Below are positions 1-9,102 of a DNA stretch of 64,000 nt, piece by piece. Both the position numbers and the translations under genes were made by a program. The notes beneath the pieces are model-generated. The model was not told the DNA's origin and searched no databases. It saw only the letters and a program-made list of their open reading frames with translations. Source of the stretch: Streptomyces sp. BHT-5-2 (GTDB taxonomy: Bacteria > Actinomycetota > Actinomycetes > Streptomycetales > Streptomycetaceae). The stretch spans positions 5,022,001 to 5,086,000 of the forward strand of contig NZ_CP081496.1 in assembly GCF_019774615.1 (NCBI RefSeq). Direction: 5' to 3'. Position 1 is the stretch's first letter. Each line of letters starts with the position of its first letter.

Positions 1-1013
1 ACGATCTGGCCGACCGGGGTGCCGAGCAGCGGCTCGACCTCGTGCCGCTGGATACGGGAGTTGGCCTCGGCGACCAGCAGGCCCTGGAGCGGCATCGGCA
101 GGGTGCCGGGGCCGTCGGGGTCGTCCCAGGCGTCCGTCCAGGCGGTGCGGAGCTGGCGGGCGGGCTTGCCGGTCAGGGCGCGGGAGCGGACGGTGTCGCC
201 GGGGCCGGCGGCGAGCAGTTTCGCGGTCAGCCGCCGGGAGTGCAGGTCGGCCTCCTCGGTGGTGAGCCAGATCGAGCCGAGCCAGACGCCCTGGGCACCC
301 AGCGCGAGTCCGGCGGCGATCTGCTCGCCGGTGCCGATGCCGCCGGCGGCCAGCACCGGCAACGGGTCGACGGCGGCCACCACTTCCGGGGTGAGCACCA
401 TGGTGGCGATCTCGCCGGTGTGGCCGCCGGCCTCGTATCCCTGGGCCACGACGACGTCGATCCCGGCGGCCTTGTGGTGCAGCGCGTGGCGCGGGCTGCC
501 GGCCAGCGCGGCGACCCGGACGCCACGGTCGTGGGCGCGCGCGATCACGTCGGCGGGCGGGGAGCCGAGGGCGTTGGCGAGGAGGGCGATGGGGTAGTCG
601 AAGGCCACGTCGAGCTGGCTGCGGGCGACCTGCTCCATCCAGCCGGTGATCCGCCAGCCGGACGGCTCGCCGGGCGGGAGCGGCGGCACGTCGTACTTCT
701 CCAGGAGCGCCGTGACGTGGCGGCGGTGCTCCTCGGGGATCATCGCCTCGACGTCGGCCTCGGTCAGTGTCCGGCCTTCCGGGGCCTCGACCTTCGCGGC
801 GGGCATCACCACGTCGAGGCCGTAGGGCAGTCCGTCGGTGTGCTCCTGCATCCAGTCGAGGTCGCGGGCCAGTTCACCGGGGGCGGTGTAGCGGACCGCG
901 CCGAGCACCCCGAACCCGCCGGCCCGGGTGATCGCCGCGGCCACCGCGGGAAAGGGCGTGAACCCGAAGACGGCGTGCTCGACGCCCAGCGCGTTGCTCA
1001 GCTCCGTCTGCAT
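1..1013 (-). CDS. Nitronate monooxygenase (2-nitropropane dioxygenase family), 3' end cut by window edge
   Basis: The first ~337 codons are present and the frame runs off the left edge without a stop. Translation from the ATG at 1013 begins MQTELSNALG and carries the features of the FMN-binding TIM-barrel nitronate monooxygenase family: an N-terminal strand ending in a Gly-rich GGFGVLG turn, a central VVAQGYEAGGHTG segment with the conserved His-Thr-Gly, the LPVLAAGGIGTG phosphate-binding loop, and ALGAQGVWLGSIWL. Family members oxidise alkyl nitronates to carbonyl compounds and nitrite using FMN and oxygen. Cytoplasmic; no signal peptide. It lies tail-to-head with the oxidoreductase gene starting at 2686, about 100 bp away, so co-transcription is possible. 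Some relatives act as FMN-dependent enoyl reductases, so the substrate is open. Confident on family. Confidence 0.85.
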   Translation of the reverse strand, partial: MQTELSNALGVEHAVFGFTPFPAVAAAITRAGGFGVLGAVRYTAPGELARDLDWMQEHTDGLPYGLDVVMPAAKVEAPEGRTLTEADVEAMIPEEHRRHVTALLEKYDVPPLPPGEPSGWRITGWMEQVARSQLDVAFDYPIALLANALGSPPADVIARAHDRGVRVAALAGSPRHALHHKAAGIDVVVAQGYEAGGHTGEIATMVLTPEVVAAVDPLPVLAAGGIGTGEQIAAGLALGAQGVWLGSIWLTTEEADLHSRRLTAKLLAAGPGDTVRSRALTGKPARQLRTAWTDAWDDPDGPGTLPMPLQGLLVAEANSRIQRHEVEPLLGTPVGQI

Positions 1014-1111
1014 GGGCGCAGGATGCCGCAGCGGGCCGCACGAGGGAAGAGATTTTCTGATGCAGCGTCAGAAATTGGTCGGTCGTGGCCGGCTCCCGCG
1101 CGTCCCCGCGG

Positions 1112-2686
1112 TCACCTCGACTCCTCCAGCACCGCCATCGCCGCGTTGTGGCCGGGGATGCCGCTCACGCCGCCGCCGCGCGGCGCGCCCGCCCCGCACA
1201 GCAGGACGTTGGCGTGGCCGGTGGCGACGCCCCAGCGGGCCGGGGCGGTGGTGAGGGCGTCCGCGTCCTCGGCGAACGGGAAGGCCAGCTCGCGGTGGAA
1301 GATGTTGCCGCCGGGCAGGCCCAGTTCGCGGTCGAGGTCGAGCGGGCTGCGGGCCTCGACGCAGGGGCGGCCGTCGGCGTCCCGGGCCAGGCAGCCGGCG
1401 AGCGGTTCGGCGAGGTGCGCGTCGAGCTGGGCGAGGGTGGCGGCCAGCAACCGGTCGCGGGTGGTCGGCTCATCGGCGGTGTCGGCTGCGAACAACCGGG
1501 CGGGGGTGTGCAGTCCGAAGAGGGTGAGGGTGTGGTAGCCCTGGCGGACCAGGTCGGCGCCCAGGATGGAGGGGTCGGTCAGGGAGTGGCAGTAGATCTC
1601 GGAGGGCGGCGCGGCGGGCGGCCGGCCGGCCGCGGCCTCCCGGTGGGCGGTCTCCAACTGCCCGTAGCCCTCGGCGATGTGGAAGGTGCCGGAGAACGCC
1701 TCGCGCGGGTCGGTGTGCGGGTCGCGGAGCCGGGGCAGTCGGGTGAGCAGCATGTTCACCTTCAGCTGGGCGCCTTCGGCGGGCGGCGGCGCGGGCTCGC
1801 CGAGCAGCCGGGCCAGCTCGCGGGGCGCGGCGTTGACGAGCACACGGCGGGCGCCGATCGTGCCGCCCTCCGCGGTGGTGACCTCCGCGGTGCGGCCGTC
1901 GGTTGCCAGCGCGGCGACCGGGCAACCGGTGACGATCTCGGCGCCGGCCCGGCGGGCGGCGTCGGCGAGGGCGTCGGTCAGGGTGCCCATCCCGCCGAGG
2001 GGGACGTCCCAGTCGCCGGTGCCGCCGCCGATCACGTGGTAGAGGAAGCACCGGTTCTGACGGAGCGTCGGGTCGTGGGCGGTGGCGAAGGTGCCGATCA
2101 GCCCGTCGGTGAGGACCACGCCGCGCACCAGGTCGTCGTGGAAGGTCGCCTCGATCAGCTCCCCCAGGGGGCGCTCGAAGAGCGCGTGCCAGGTGGCGTC
2201 GTCGCCGACCCGGGCGCGGAGGGACGCGCGGGTGGGGAGCGGCGCGGTGAGGGTGGGGAAGACCCGCTCGGCGAGCCGGCGGGTGGCGCCGTAGAAGTCC
2301 TGCCAGGCGGCGAACTCCCGGTCGGAGCCGGTGAGTCGGGCGAAGGAGGCGCGGGTGCGGGCCCTTCCGCCGCCGACCAGCAGGCCGGTGGGGCGGCCGG
2401 CGCGCACCACGGGGGTGTAGGAGGAGACGGTGCGCTTGCGGACCGCGAAGCGGAGGCCGAGGTCCCGGACGATCTTCGGCGGCAGCAGGCTGACGAGGTA
2501 GGAGTAGCGGGACAGCCGGGCGTCGAACCCGGGGAACGCCCGGGTGGAGACGGCGGCGCCGCCGGTGTGGTCCAGCCGCTCCAGCACCAGCACGCTGCGC
2601 CCGGCGCGGGCGAGGTACGCGGCGGCCACCAGCCCGTTGTGCCCGCCGCCCACGATGACGACGTCGTACGAAGTCCGTTCCGGCAT
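1112..2686 (-). CDS. FAD-dependent phytoene desaturase-like oxidoreductase
   Basis: About 524 aa. The N-terminus (MPERTSYDVVIVGGGHNGL) is a Rossmann FAD-binding motif of the GxGxxG type, followed by an ERLDHTGGAAVS segment that typically binds the FAD ribose in phytoene desaturase and amine oxidase relatives. The C-terminus has a Gly-rich CGAGAPRGGGVSGIPGHNAA segment of the same superfamily. It resembles PYROXD2-like NAD(P)/FAD-dependent oxidoreductases rather than true carotenoid desaturases, and no carotenoid genes are nearby. I used the ATG at 2686; a GTG at 2701 adds five residues, and neither has a well-spaced ribosome binding site. Substrate unknown. No signal peptide. Confidence 0.82.
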   Translation of the reverse strand: MPERTSYDVVIVGGGHNGLVAAAYLARAGRSVLVLERLDHTGGAAVSTRAFPGFDARLSRYSYLVSLLPPKIVRDLGLRFAVRKRTVSSYTPVVRAGRPTGLLVGGGRARTRASFARLTGSDREFAAWQDFYGATRRLAERVFPTLTAPLPTRASLRARVGDDATWHALFERPLGELIEATFHDDLVRGVVLTDGLIGTFATAHDPTLRQNRCFLYHVIGGGTGDWDVPLGGMGTLTDALADAARRAGAEIVTGCPVAALATDGRTAEVTTAEGGTIGARRVLVNAAPRELARLLGEPAPPPAEGAQLKVNMLLTRLPRLRDPHTDPREAFSGTFHIAEGYGQLETAHREAAAGRPPAAPPSEIYCHSLTDPSILGADLVRQGYHTLTLFGLHTPARLFAADTADEPTTRDRLLAATLAQLDAHLAEPLAGCLARDADGRPCVEARSPLDLDRELGLPGGNIFHRELAFPFAEDADALTTAPARWGVATGHANVLLCGAGAPRGGGVSGIPGHNAAMAVLEESR

Positions 2687-2880
2687 GCCTCTTGTTAGCA
2701 CGGAGGTTCGGCGGCCGCCAGGGAGGAAACGCGCGGCTGCGGCGGAATGAATCGTTTGTTCCGGGCGGTGCGGCTTCTTGACCGGTCATCAGATGACTTC
2801 TAGCGTCCGGCCGTGCGCGCCCTGGAACCGCCCTGTCGGCCGTTCTGCCCGGCCGACCCACCCACCACGTGAGGTGACTC

Positions 2881-4185
2881 GTGTCCCATCCGTCGGTATC
2901 CCGCATCGGCCGCACCCTCGCCGGACTCGTCGCCGTCACCGCCTGCTCGGCGGGAGTTCTCTCGGCCACCGCCACCGCCTCCGCCACCCCGTCGAGACCC
3001 CCCGGCGCCGCACCGGACTCCGGGTACCCGAACCTCACCCCGACGCCCCCGATGGGCTGGAACAACTGGTCGTACTACCAGTGCGGCGGCCTCAACGAGC
3101 AGGTCGTCCTGGACAACGCCCGGGCCCTGGTCCGCAGCGGACTGGCGAGCCAGGGCTACCGCACGGTCACCGTCGACGACTGCTGGATGGCCAAGCAGCG
3201 CGGCGCCGGCGGCGAGCTGGTCGCCGACCCCGCGAAGTTCCCGCACGGCATGGCGCACCTCGGGCGGGAACTCCACAAGCTGGGACTGAAGTTCGGCATC
3301 TACGAGGACGTCGGCAAGCTGACCTGTGGCAAGTACCCGGGCAGCTACGGGCACTTCGAGCAGGACGCCAAGCTCTTCGCGAGCTGGGGGGTGGACTACC
3401 TCAAGGCGGACGGCTGCAACGTCCCGGTGCCCAAGGGGCAGAGCAAGGAGCGGGCCTACCACGACCTGTACGCGCAGCAGAGCCGGGCACTGCGGGCCAC
3501 CCGGCGGCGCATCGTCTTCTCGGTCTCCGCGCCGGCCTACTTCCAGTTCTCCGGTGACGCGGTCTGGCACAAGGTCATCCAGTGGTCCGCGCAGCTGGGC
3601 AACCTGTGGCGGGGCGGGGCGGACATCGCGTTGCAGCAGAGCACCCCGGCCGCGAAGTGGGCGTCCATCAGCGGCAACTTCCGCTACAACGCCAACCTCG
3701 CCGACCTCCAGCGCCCCGGACGCTGGAACGACCCGGACTTCCTGCTGGTGGGCGACTCCGGGCTGAGCCGGGACGAGATGCAGAGCCAGATGTCGCTGTG
3801 GGCGATGATGGCCGCGCCGCTGATCTCCAGCACCGACCTGGGCAGGTTGTCGCCGGCGGCGCGGGCGATCCTGGGGAACCGCGAGGTGATCGCGGTCGAC
3901 CAGGACCCGCTGGGCGTCCAGGGCCACATCGTGCAGCAGGACGGCGACGGGGTGGTGCTGACCAAGCCGCTGCGCAACGGCGACCGGGCCGTTGCGCTGT
4001 TCAACGGGGGCGGCACCGCCCGCACGCTGTCCATCACGGCGGGCGCCGCCGAACTGCCCAGGGCCCACTCCTACGTGGCACGCGACCTCGTCACCGGGCG
4101 CAGCGCCCGGACCACCCGGACGATCATCGCCCGGAACGTCCCGCCGCACGCCACGGTGCTCTTCCGGGTCCGGCCGGAGCACTGA
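2881..4185 (+). CDS. Secreted alpha-galactosidase, glycoside hydrolase family 27
   Basis: 434 aa, starting at a GTG preceded by GAGGTGA with good spacing. Residues 1-36 form a Sec signal peptide (basic start, hydrophobic core, ATASA cleavage region). The mature enzyme opens with PTPPMGWNNW, the GH27 hallmark. The VDYLKADGC motif around D177 corresponds to the family nucleophile, and RWNDPDFLLVG (D284/D286) contains the acid/base aspartate. The variant KADGC, rather than the commoner KYDNC, is a mild deviation. A C-terminal beta-sandwich (residues ~330-434) completes the family's usual ~400-residue layout. It should remove terminal alpha-galactosyl residues from plant oligosaccharides outside the cell. 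Arabinopyranosidase activity is also known in the family. Convergent with the kinase gene, with a hairpin between. Confidence 0.9.
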   Translation: MSHPSVSRIGRTLAGLVAVTACSAGVLSATATASATPSRPPGAAPDSGYPNLTPTPPMGWNNWSYYQCGGLNEQVVLDNARALVRSGLASQGYRTVTVDDCWMAKQRGAGGELVADPAKFPHGMAHLGRELHKLGLKFGIYEDVGKLTCGKYPGSYGHFEQDAKLFASWGVDYLKADGCNVPVPKGQSKERAYHDLYAQQSRALRATRRRIVFSVSAPAYFQFSGDAVWHKVIQWSAQLGNLWRGGADIALQQSTPAAKWASISGNFRYNANLADLQRPGRWNDPDFLLVGDSGLSRDEMQSQMSLWAMMAAPLISSTDLGRLSPAARAILGNREVIAVDQDPLGVQGHIVQQDGDGVVLTKPLRNGDRAVALFNGGGTARTLSITAGAAELPRAHSYVARDLVTGRSARTTRTIIARNVPPHATVLFRVRPEH

Positions 4186-4192
4186 ACCGGCG

Positions 4193-4214
4193 GCCCCGCG
4201 CACCGCGGCGGGGC
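4193..4214. terminator. Hairpin between convergent genes
   Basis: Perfect 7-bp GC arms GCCCCGC and GCGGGGC with an 8-base loop, between the stop of the alpha-galactosidase gene and the stop of the convergent kinase gene. Position suggests a bidirectional terminator; there is no T-run, as is common in Streptomyces. Confidence 0.4.
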
Positions 4215-4228
4215 TCCGCGGGCGTCCA

Positions 4229-6217
4229 CTACCGCCGGGTCGCGGCTCGCTCCCGGCGCAGCGCCGCGACCCGGCGGTGGAGGGCGTCCGCCTCGTCCGG
4301 CCGGCCCAGCCGTGCCAGGCACTGGGCCTGTTCGCCGCGGCTGGCCAGCGCGTCGAGGTGGGCCGCACCCAGGACCCGGGCGCGGGCGTCGGCGACCCGG
4401 CGGTGGACGTCCAGCGCCTCGGCCCAGCGGCCGAGCCGGCCCAGCGCCACGGCGGTCTCGCGGTGGCTGGCCAGGGTGTCGGGGTGGTCGGCGCCGAGCA
4501 CCCGGGCGCGGACCGCGGCCACCTCCCGGGCCTCGGCGAGCGCCTCCGGCCAACGGTCCTGGCGGCCGTAGTTGACGCCCAGGCCGTGCCGGGCGCGGAG
4601 GGTCTCCGGGTCGTGCGGACCGTGGGCGCGGGTGCGGGCCGCCACCAGGTCGCGGTAGTGGGCCAGCGCCTCCGCGCTGCGGCCCAGCCGGCCGAGCGCG
4701 ACACCGGTCTCGTAGCGGGCGGCGAGGGTGTCCGGGTGGTCCGGGCCGAGCGCGGCGGCCTGCCCCGCGGCCACCTCCTGATAGGCCGTCAGCGCCTCCG
4801 CCCAGCGCCCCAACCGCCCTGATACGAAGGCGTGTTGCCAGCGGGAGGCGAGGGTGTCGGGGTGGTGGGCGCCGAGCACCCGGGTGCGGGCCTCGGCGAC
4901 CTCGCGGGCGGCGGTCCGGCACTCCTCCAGGCGGCCCAGCCGGCCGAGGCCGACCGCGATGTCGTGGCGGCAGCCGAGGGTGTCGGGGTGGTCCGGGCCG
5001 AGCAGCCGCTCGCGGCCGGCCAGCACCTCGGTGCGCAGCTCCTGGGCCTCGAAGTGCCGGTCCGCCCCGGCCAGCGCGTGGGCCTGCGCCAGCCGTCCGG
5101 CCAGCGCGGCGAGGAGGGCGTGGTGGTCGCCGGGCGGGGCCGGGCGGTCGGAGCCGAGGGCCGGTGACGCCTCGCCGCGCAGCGGGTCGCCGGGCGGGGT
5201 CCAGACGTCGGTGAGGCCCGCGACGGCCGGGTCCGCCGCGGGCCGGTGCGGTGGCCGGGTGCCGGCGGCCGGGGCGCCGGCGGTGATCCCGCGGGTCCAG
5301 GACGGCAGCCGCGGGGCGGGCACCGTCAGGTCTTCCGGCGCCGGGCCGGCACCCCGCGGGGCGCGGCGGTGGCGGGCGTCCGCCAGGCGCTTGGCGAGGT
5401 CGTCGGCGTCCCGCGGCCGGTCGTCCGGCTCCTTTGCCAGCAGGTCGAGGACGATCCGCTCGTACGCCTCGGGCAGGTCGGGGCGGACCGCGCGCGGCGG
5501 GTCCGGGGCGGTGTCGCGGTGGCCGACCAGCACCGCCCAGGCGTCGCCCTGGGCGAACGGCGGGGCGCCGGTGGCGATCTCGTAGAGCACACAGCCCAGG
5601 GAGTACAGGTCGCTGCGGTGGTCGACGGTGCCGCCGCCGATCTGCTCGGGCGACATGTAGTGCGGGCTGCCCATGGCGACGCCGGTGCCGGTGAGCCGGG
5701 TGGTGAAGCCGATGTCGTGGCCGAGCCGGGCGATGCCGAAGTCGCAGATCTTGACCGTGCCGTCGGTGGTCCGCACGATGTTGGCCGGTTTCAGGTCCCG
5801 GTGCACCACGGCCTGTTCATGGGTGTACGCCAGGGCCGCGGCGATCTGCTCGGCGATCTCGACGACGTCCGGGACCGGCAGCGGCTGGCGCCGGTTGTCG
5901 TCCAGCAGCTGGCTGAGGTTGCGGCCGTTCAGCAGCTCCATGACGAGGAAGAGGATGCCGTCGTCCTCGCCGAAGTCGTGCACGACGGTGATGCCGCGGT
6001 GCTGGAGCGCGGCCGCGACCCGGGCCTCGCGGCGGAAGCGCTCCCGCAGCACCCGTAGGAATCCTGGTTCCTGCCGATCCCCCATCGGCTTGAGGCACTT
6101 GACGGCGACCAGCCGGCCCAGCGACTCGTCGCGGGCCCGCCACACCTCCCCCATGCCGCCGCGTCCGATGGTGTCGAGCAGTCGGTAACGCCCCTGGACA
6201 AGACTGTGCTCCGCCAT
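4229..6217 (-). CDS. Serine/threonine protein kinase with C-terminal TPR repeats
   Basis: 662 aa. Residues 11-280 are a Hanks-type kinase: glycine loop IGRGGMGEVW (17-26), ATP-binding K40 in VAVKCLK, catalytic HRDLKPAN (H139-D141), metal-binding DFG (159-161), and a GSPHYMSPEQ activation segment end. After a Pro-rich linker (~285-360), residues ~365-660 hold at least six ~42-residue repeats with the recurring pattern LGxxHPDTLxxRxxxAxxLGRLGRxxEAL, typical of the TPR_10/TPR_12 class. There is no transmembrane helix and no PASTA domain, so it is a soluble kinase whose TPR array probably recruits partners or substrates. Partner unknown. Encoded alone on the minus strand, convergent with the GH27 gene. 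Confidence 0.93.
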   Translation of the reverse strand: MAEHSLVQGRYRLLDTIGRGGMGEVWRARDESLGRLVAVKCLKPMGDRQEPGFLRVLRERFRREARVAAALQHRGITVVHDFGEDDGILFLVMELLNGRNLSQLLDDNRRQPLPVPDVVEIAEQIAAALAYTHEQAVVHRDLKPANIVRTTDGTVKICDFGIARLGHDIGFTTRLTGTGVAMGSPHYMSPEQIGGGTVDHRSDLYSLGCVLYEIATGAPPFAQGDAWAVLVGHRDTAPDPPRAVRPDLPEAYERIVLDLLAKEPDDRPRDADDLAKRLADARHRRAPRGAGPAPEDLTVPAPRLPSWTRGITAGAPAAGTRPPHRPAADPAVAGLTDVWTPPGDPLRGEASPALGSDRPAPPGDHHALLAALAGRLAQAHALAGADRHFEAQELRTEVLAGRERLLGPDHPDTLGCRHDIAVGLGRLGRLEECRTAAREVAEARTRVLGAHHPDTLASRWQHAFVSGRLGRWAEALTAYQEVAAGQAAALGPDHPDTLAARYETGVALGRLGRSAEALAHYRDLVAARTRAHGPHDPETLRARHGLGVNYGRQDRWPEALAEAREVAAVRARVLGADHPDTLASHRETAVALGRLGRWAEALDVHRRVADARARVLGAAHLDALASRGEQAQCLARLGRPDEADALHRRVAALRRERAATRR

Positions 6218-6306
6218 CCCTGTCGCCGCCCCCGCTCCCGCGTTCAGCCGCGTGGATCCCCCTGTGTGCCGTGCCCGTCCAGTATGGCGGCGGAGCGACC
6301 CGGCTT

Positions 6307-6327
6307 GTAGGGCCTGTCCGACGGGTC
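6307..6327. repeat. Solo copy of a MITE-like terminal inverted repeat
   Basis: The first 16-20 bases of the inverted repeat that bounds the element at 12364-12523 recur here with one change (GGCCTGTCCGACGGGTC), preceded by GTAG. The sequence overlaps the TGA of the MpaB-family gene. No matching second end is visible nearby, so this looks like a decayed or single-ended relic. Confidence 0.5.
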
Positions 6328-7180
6328 AGGGCCGGACCGGCCGCGCATCGGGGCCGAGCCTGGCCACCGCCCGCAGGACGTGCCGCGGCGGCAGCTGCCA
6401 GCGGACCCCCGCCGGGACCGCGCGCAGCAGCCGGCCGGCCCTGCGCAGCCGGCGGGTGACGAGGGCGGGCGGCGGCGCCGGCCGGCCGTAGAGCCGGTGG
6501 GCGTACGGGGGCAGCGCCGCGTAGGCCAGCTCCGCCACCGGCCGCCAGAGCAGGGCACGGGCCGGGACGAGCGGCGCCGCGATCGGCGGGCGCCGCAGGA
6601 AGGCGTCGACCTGGCGAGCCTCGGGGGTCGGCGCGAGGTCCGGCCGGACCCGGTCGAAGTAGGCGGCGAACGCGGCCGTGTCGCCGGGGACGGTGTCCGG
6701 GTCCAGGCCCACGAGCCGGGCGCTGGTGCGCTGTTCGTCGAGATAGCGGTCGGCCTGCCGGTCGGCGAGCGGGTGGCCGGAGCGGCGCAGCACCTGGAGG
6801 TAGGAGTCGACCTCGGCGCAGTGCACCCACAGCAGCAGCTCCGGTGCGTCGATGCGGTAGCGCTCGCCGGTGTCCGGGTCGGTGGCGGTCAGCCGGCGGT
6901 GCAGGCCGCGGACCGCGGCGCCGGCCCGTTCGGCGGCGTCGGTGGTGCCGTAGGTGAGGGTGCCGACGAAGTCGGCGGTGCGCATCAGCCGCCCCCAGGC
7001 GTCCCGCCGGCCCTGCTCGTCCATGCCGAAGGCGGCCGAGTTCTGCATGACGCCGCGCACCGCGCGCGGGTACAGCGCCTGGAGGTAGAGCGCGCGGACG
7101 CCCGCGATCCACATCATCGGGTCCGCGTGCAGCTGCCAGGTCACCGAGCCGGGCCCGAAGAGCCCGGGGTCGCCTGCCAT
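6326..7180 (-). CDS. MpaB/rubber-oxygenase family protein (DUF2236)
   Basis: 284 aa, family assigned from the WQLHADPMMWIAGVRALYLQALYPRAVRGV region at the start, the spaced His residues, and the PELLLWVHCAEVDSYLQVLRR segment typical of the MpaB_C (DUF2236) family. This family includes the fungal mycophenolic-acid oxygenase MpaB and latex-clearing (Lcp) relatives, which are heme-b enzymes that cleave polyprenoid double bonds; the conserved histidines would be heme ligands. No signal peptide, so presumably cytoplasmic. Most actinomycete paralogues have no assigned substrate. It lies 23 bp downstream of the acyl-CoA dehydrogenase gene on the same strand, so the two are probably co-transcribed, hinting at lipid or isoprenoid catabolism. 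The stop codon coincides with a mobile-element end repeat. Confidence 0.85.
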   Translation of the reverse strand: MAGDPGLFGPGSVTWQLHADPMMWIAGVRALYLQALYPRAVRGVMQNSAAFGMDEQGRRDAWGRLMRTADFVGTLTYGTTDAAERAGAAVRGLHRRLTATDPDTGERYRIDAPELLLWVHCAEVDSYLQVLRRSGHPLADRQADRYLDEQRTSARLVGLDPDTVPGDTAAFAAYFDRVRPDLAPTPEARQVDAFLRRPPIAAPLVPARALLWRPVAELAYAALPPYAHRLYGRPAPPPALVTRRLRRAGRLLRAVPAGVRWQLPPRHVLRAVARLGPDARPVRP

Positions 7181-7203
7181 CGGCCTCGCCTCCCGCCGGC
7201 CGG

Positions 7204-8403
7204 TCAGCGCCGCACCCGGGGCATGCCCAGGCCGATCCAGGAGATGATCTCGCGCTGGATCTCGTTGTTGCCGCCGCCGAAGGTGAAGATGACCGCGGAG
7301 CGGTAGCCGCGCTCCAGTTCGCCGTGGAGCACCGCGCCGGCCGAGCCCTCCTTCAGCGGTCCGGCGGCGCCGGCCACCTCCATCAGCCAGGCGTAGGCGT
7401 CCCGGCGGGCCTCGGAGCCGTAGACCTTGACGGCGGAGGCGTCCTGGGGGGTCAGCGTGCCCTGTTGGAGGGCGTCGACCATCCGCCAGTTCAGCAGCTT
7501 CATGGCCTCCAGTCTGGCGTGCGTGCGGGCCAGCCGCCCGCGCACCCAGCCCAGGTCGATGACCCGGCGGCCGTCGGCGAGCTTGGTGCCGGCCGCCCAG
7601 CGCCGGACGTCGTGGAGCGCGCGGATGGCCATGGTGCCGTGGGCGGCGAGGGTGACCCGCTCGTGGTTGAGCTGGTTGGTGATGATCCGCCAGCCCTGGT
7701 TCTCCCGGCCGACGCGGCGGGTGGCGGGGACGGTGATGTTCTCGTAGTAGCTGGCGGTGGTGTCGTGCGAGGCGAGGGTGTTGATCACGGTGCAGGAGTA
7801 GCCGGGGTCACTGGTGGGGACCAGGAGCAGGGTGATGCCCTTGTGGGGCGGCACTCCCTCCTCGATGGGGGCGGTGCGCACCGCCAGCCAGACCCAGTGG
7901 GCGGTGTCGCCGTTGGTGGTCCAGATCTTCTGGCCGTTGACGATGTAGTGGCCGGTCTCCTCGTCGCCCTCGCGCACCGCGCGGGTCTTCAGGGAGGCCA
8001 GGTCGGTGCCGGCGTCCGGTTCGCTGTAGCCGATCGCGAAGTCGAGCTCCCCGGAGAGGATCCGGGGCAGGAAGTACGCCTGCTGCTCCTCAGTGCCGAA
8101 CCGCATGAGGGTGGGACCGACGGTGTTCAGCGCCATCACCGGCAGCGGCACCCCGGCCTGGGCGGCCTCGTCGAAGAAGATGAACTGCTCCATGGGCGTC
8201 AGGCCGCGCCCGCCGTACTCCTTGGGCCAGCCCACGCCCAGCCAGCCGTCGGTGCCGAGCCGGCGCACGGTCTCGCGGTAGAAGCGCTTCTGCGCGGCCG
8301 GGTCGGCGTACCGGGTGTGGGCGTCGTCCGGTACCAGTTCGCCGAAGTACGTGCGCAGTTCGGCGCGCAGCCGCTGCTGTTCCGGGGTGTAGTCCAGGTG
8401 CAC
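7204..8403 (-). CDS. Acyl-CoA dehydrogenase
   Basis: 399 aa from a GTG at 8403, chosen because GGAGGGG sits three bases upstream and the protein then starts VHLDYTPEQQRLRAEL, the usual family N-terminus; an upstream in-frame extension to 8568 lacks family similarity. It has the alpha-helical N domain, the GYSEPDAGTDLASLKTRA segment (flavin/substrate loop), the WTTNGDTAHWVWLAVRT beta domain and a C-terminal helical domain ending FTFGGGNNEIQREIISWIGLGMPR. Members use FAD to form trans-2-enoyl-CoA and pass electrons to ETF. The short C-terminus resembles actinobacterial FadE-type subunits for long or sterol-derived acyl-CoAs; the exact chain cannot be read. Likely operon with the MpaB-like gene downstream. 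Confidence 0.9.
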   Translation of the reverse strand: MHLDYTPEQQRLRAELRTYFGELVPDDAHTRYADPAAQKRFYRETVRRLGTDGWLGVGWPKEYGGRGLTPMEQFIFFDEAAQAGVPLPVMALNTVGPTLMRFGTEEQQAYFLPRILSGELDFAIGYSEPDAGTDLASLKTRAVREGDEETGHYIVNGQKIWTTNGDTAHWVWLAVRTAPIEEGVPPHKGITLLLVPTSDPGYSCTVINTLASHDTTASYYENITVPATRRVGRENQGWRIITNQLNHERVTLAAHGTMAIRALHDVRRWAAGTKLADGRRVIDLGWVRGRLARTHARLEAMKLLNWRMVDALQQGTLTPQDASAVKVYGSEARRDAYAWLMEVAGAAGPLKEGSAGAVLHGELERGYRSAVIFTFGGGNNEIQREIISWIGLGMPRVRR

Positions 8404-8552
8404 GGCCCCTCCACCAGTCGTCCGGTCCACTCGTTCCGTCGCCCGGCGGCCGCCGGGTGCTGACGGCCCGTCGGATTCCGCGGTCGGGGGCACAGTAGAA
8501 CGCGTTCCAGAAATACGGAAGGGTGGTGACCGGTCGGCCGGCGATGCGCGAG

Positions 8553-8592
8553 GGGCCCGGCGCGGCACCTGGAGGGGTGCCGGGCCGGGCCC
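8553..8592. terminator. Long GC hairpin, likely terminator
   Basis: Inverted repeat with 17-base arms (one mismatch) and a 6-base loop, located just downstream of the SH3-like gene that ends at 8620 and upstream of the acyl-CoA dehydrogenase promoter region. Best read as the terminator of the SH3-like gene. Confidence 0.6.
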
Positions 8593-8619
8593 GTTCCGGA
8601 ACCGCCGCGCGGGGCGGCG

Positions 8620-9102
8620 TCAGCCGGCGTACCGGTATTCGTCGTTCGGCTGGGCGCGGTCACGGTGCACGTCCTTGCAGTACCGGACGTTGCCGTGGTT
8701 CGACACGTGCTTGGCAGCGATCCAGGTCCGGCGGCTGCCCCGGATCAGGTACCAGAGGTCGTTGCCGCGGATGCTCTGGGCGCGGACCTTGCAGACCAGG
8801 TAGATCCGGGTGCCGTTGCGGAGGTAACCCTTGGACGACGAGTCGGTGCTGGGGTACTCGCGCTCGTTCATCCCGCGGGCGGCGGTCACGCTGCCGTAGG
8901 CGTAGTCCTGACCGGACTCCATCTGGGGGGCCGGCTGCTCCTCGGGAGCGGGCTGCTCCTGCGGGGTGGGCCGGGGGTGCGGCGCGGCCTGGGCCGGAGC
9001 CGCAACGAGCAGCGTCGCCCCCAGGGCGACAGCCGTGGTCAGGGCGCCCGCACCGGCTGCGAGCTTCTTGCCTCGGGCCACGAGGACGTCGGTCGTGGGC
9101 AT
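8620..9102 (-). CDS. Secreted SH3-like domain protein
   Basis: 160 aa from the ATG at 9102, preceded by AGGAGA at good spacing. Residues ~1-39 are a signal peptide ending APAQAA. A short Pro/Glu-rich linker (QEQPAPEEQPAP) precedes a ~90-residue domain with GYLRNGTRIYLVCKVRAQSIRGNDLWYLIRG and RRTWIAAKHVSN, which has the strand pattern of a bacterial SH3 domain. Two Cys residues in that domain could form a disulphide outside the cell. Such proteins are common in Streptomyces and are presumed to bind the cell wall, but no function is established. Encoded alone, with a strong hairpin downstream. Confidence 0.75.
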   Translation of the reverse strand: MPTTDVLVARGKKLAAGAGALTTAVALGATLLVAAPAQAAPHPRPTPQEQPAPEEQPAPQMESGQDYAYGSVTAARGMNEREYPSTDSSSKGYLRNGTRIYLVCKVRAQSIRGNDLWYLIRGSRRTWIAAKHVSNHGNVRYCKDVHRDRAQPNDEYRYAG

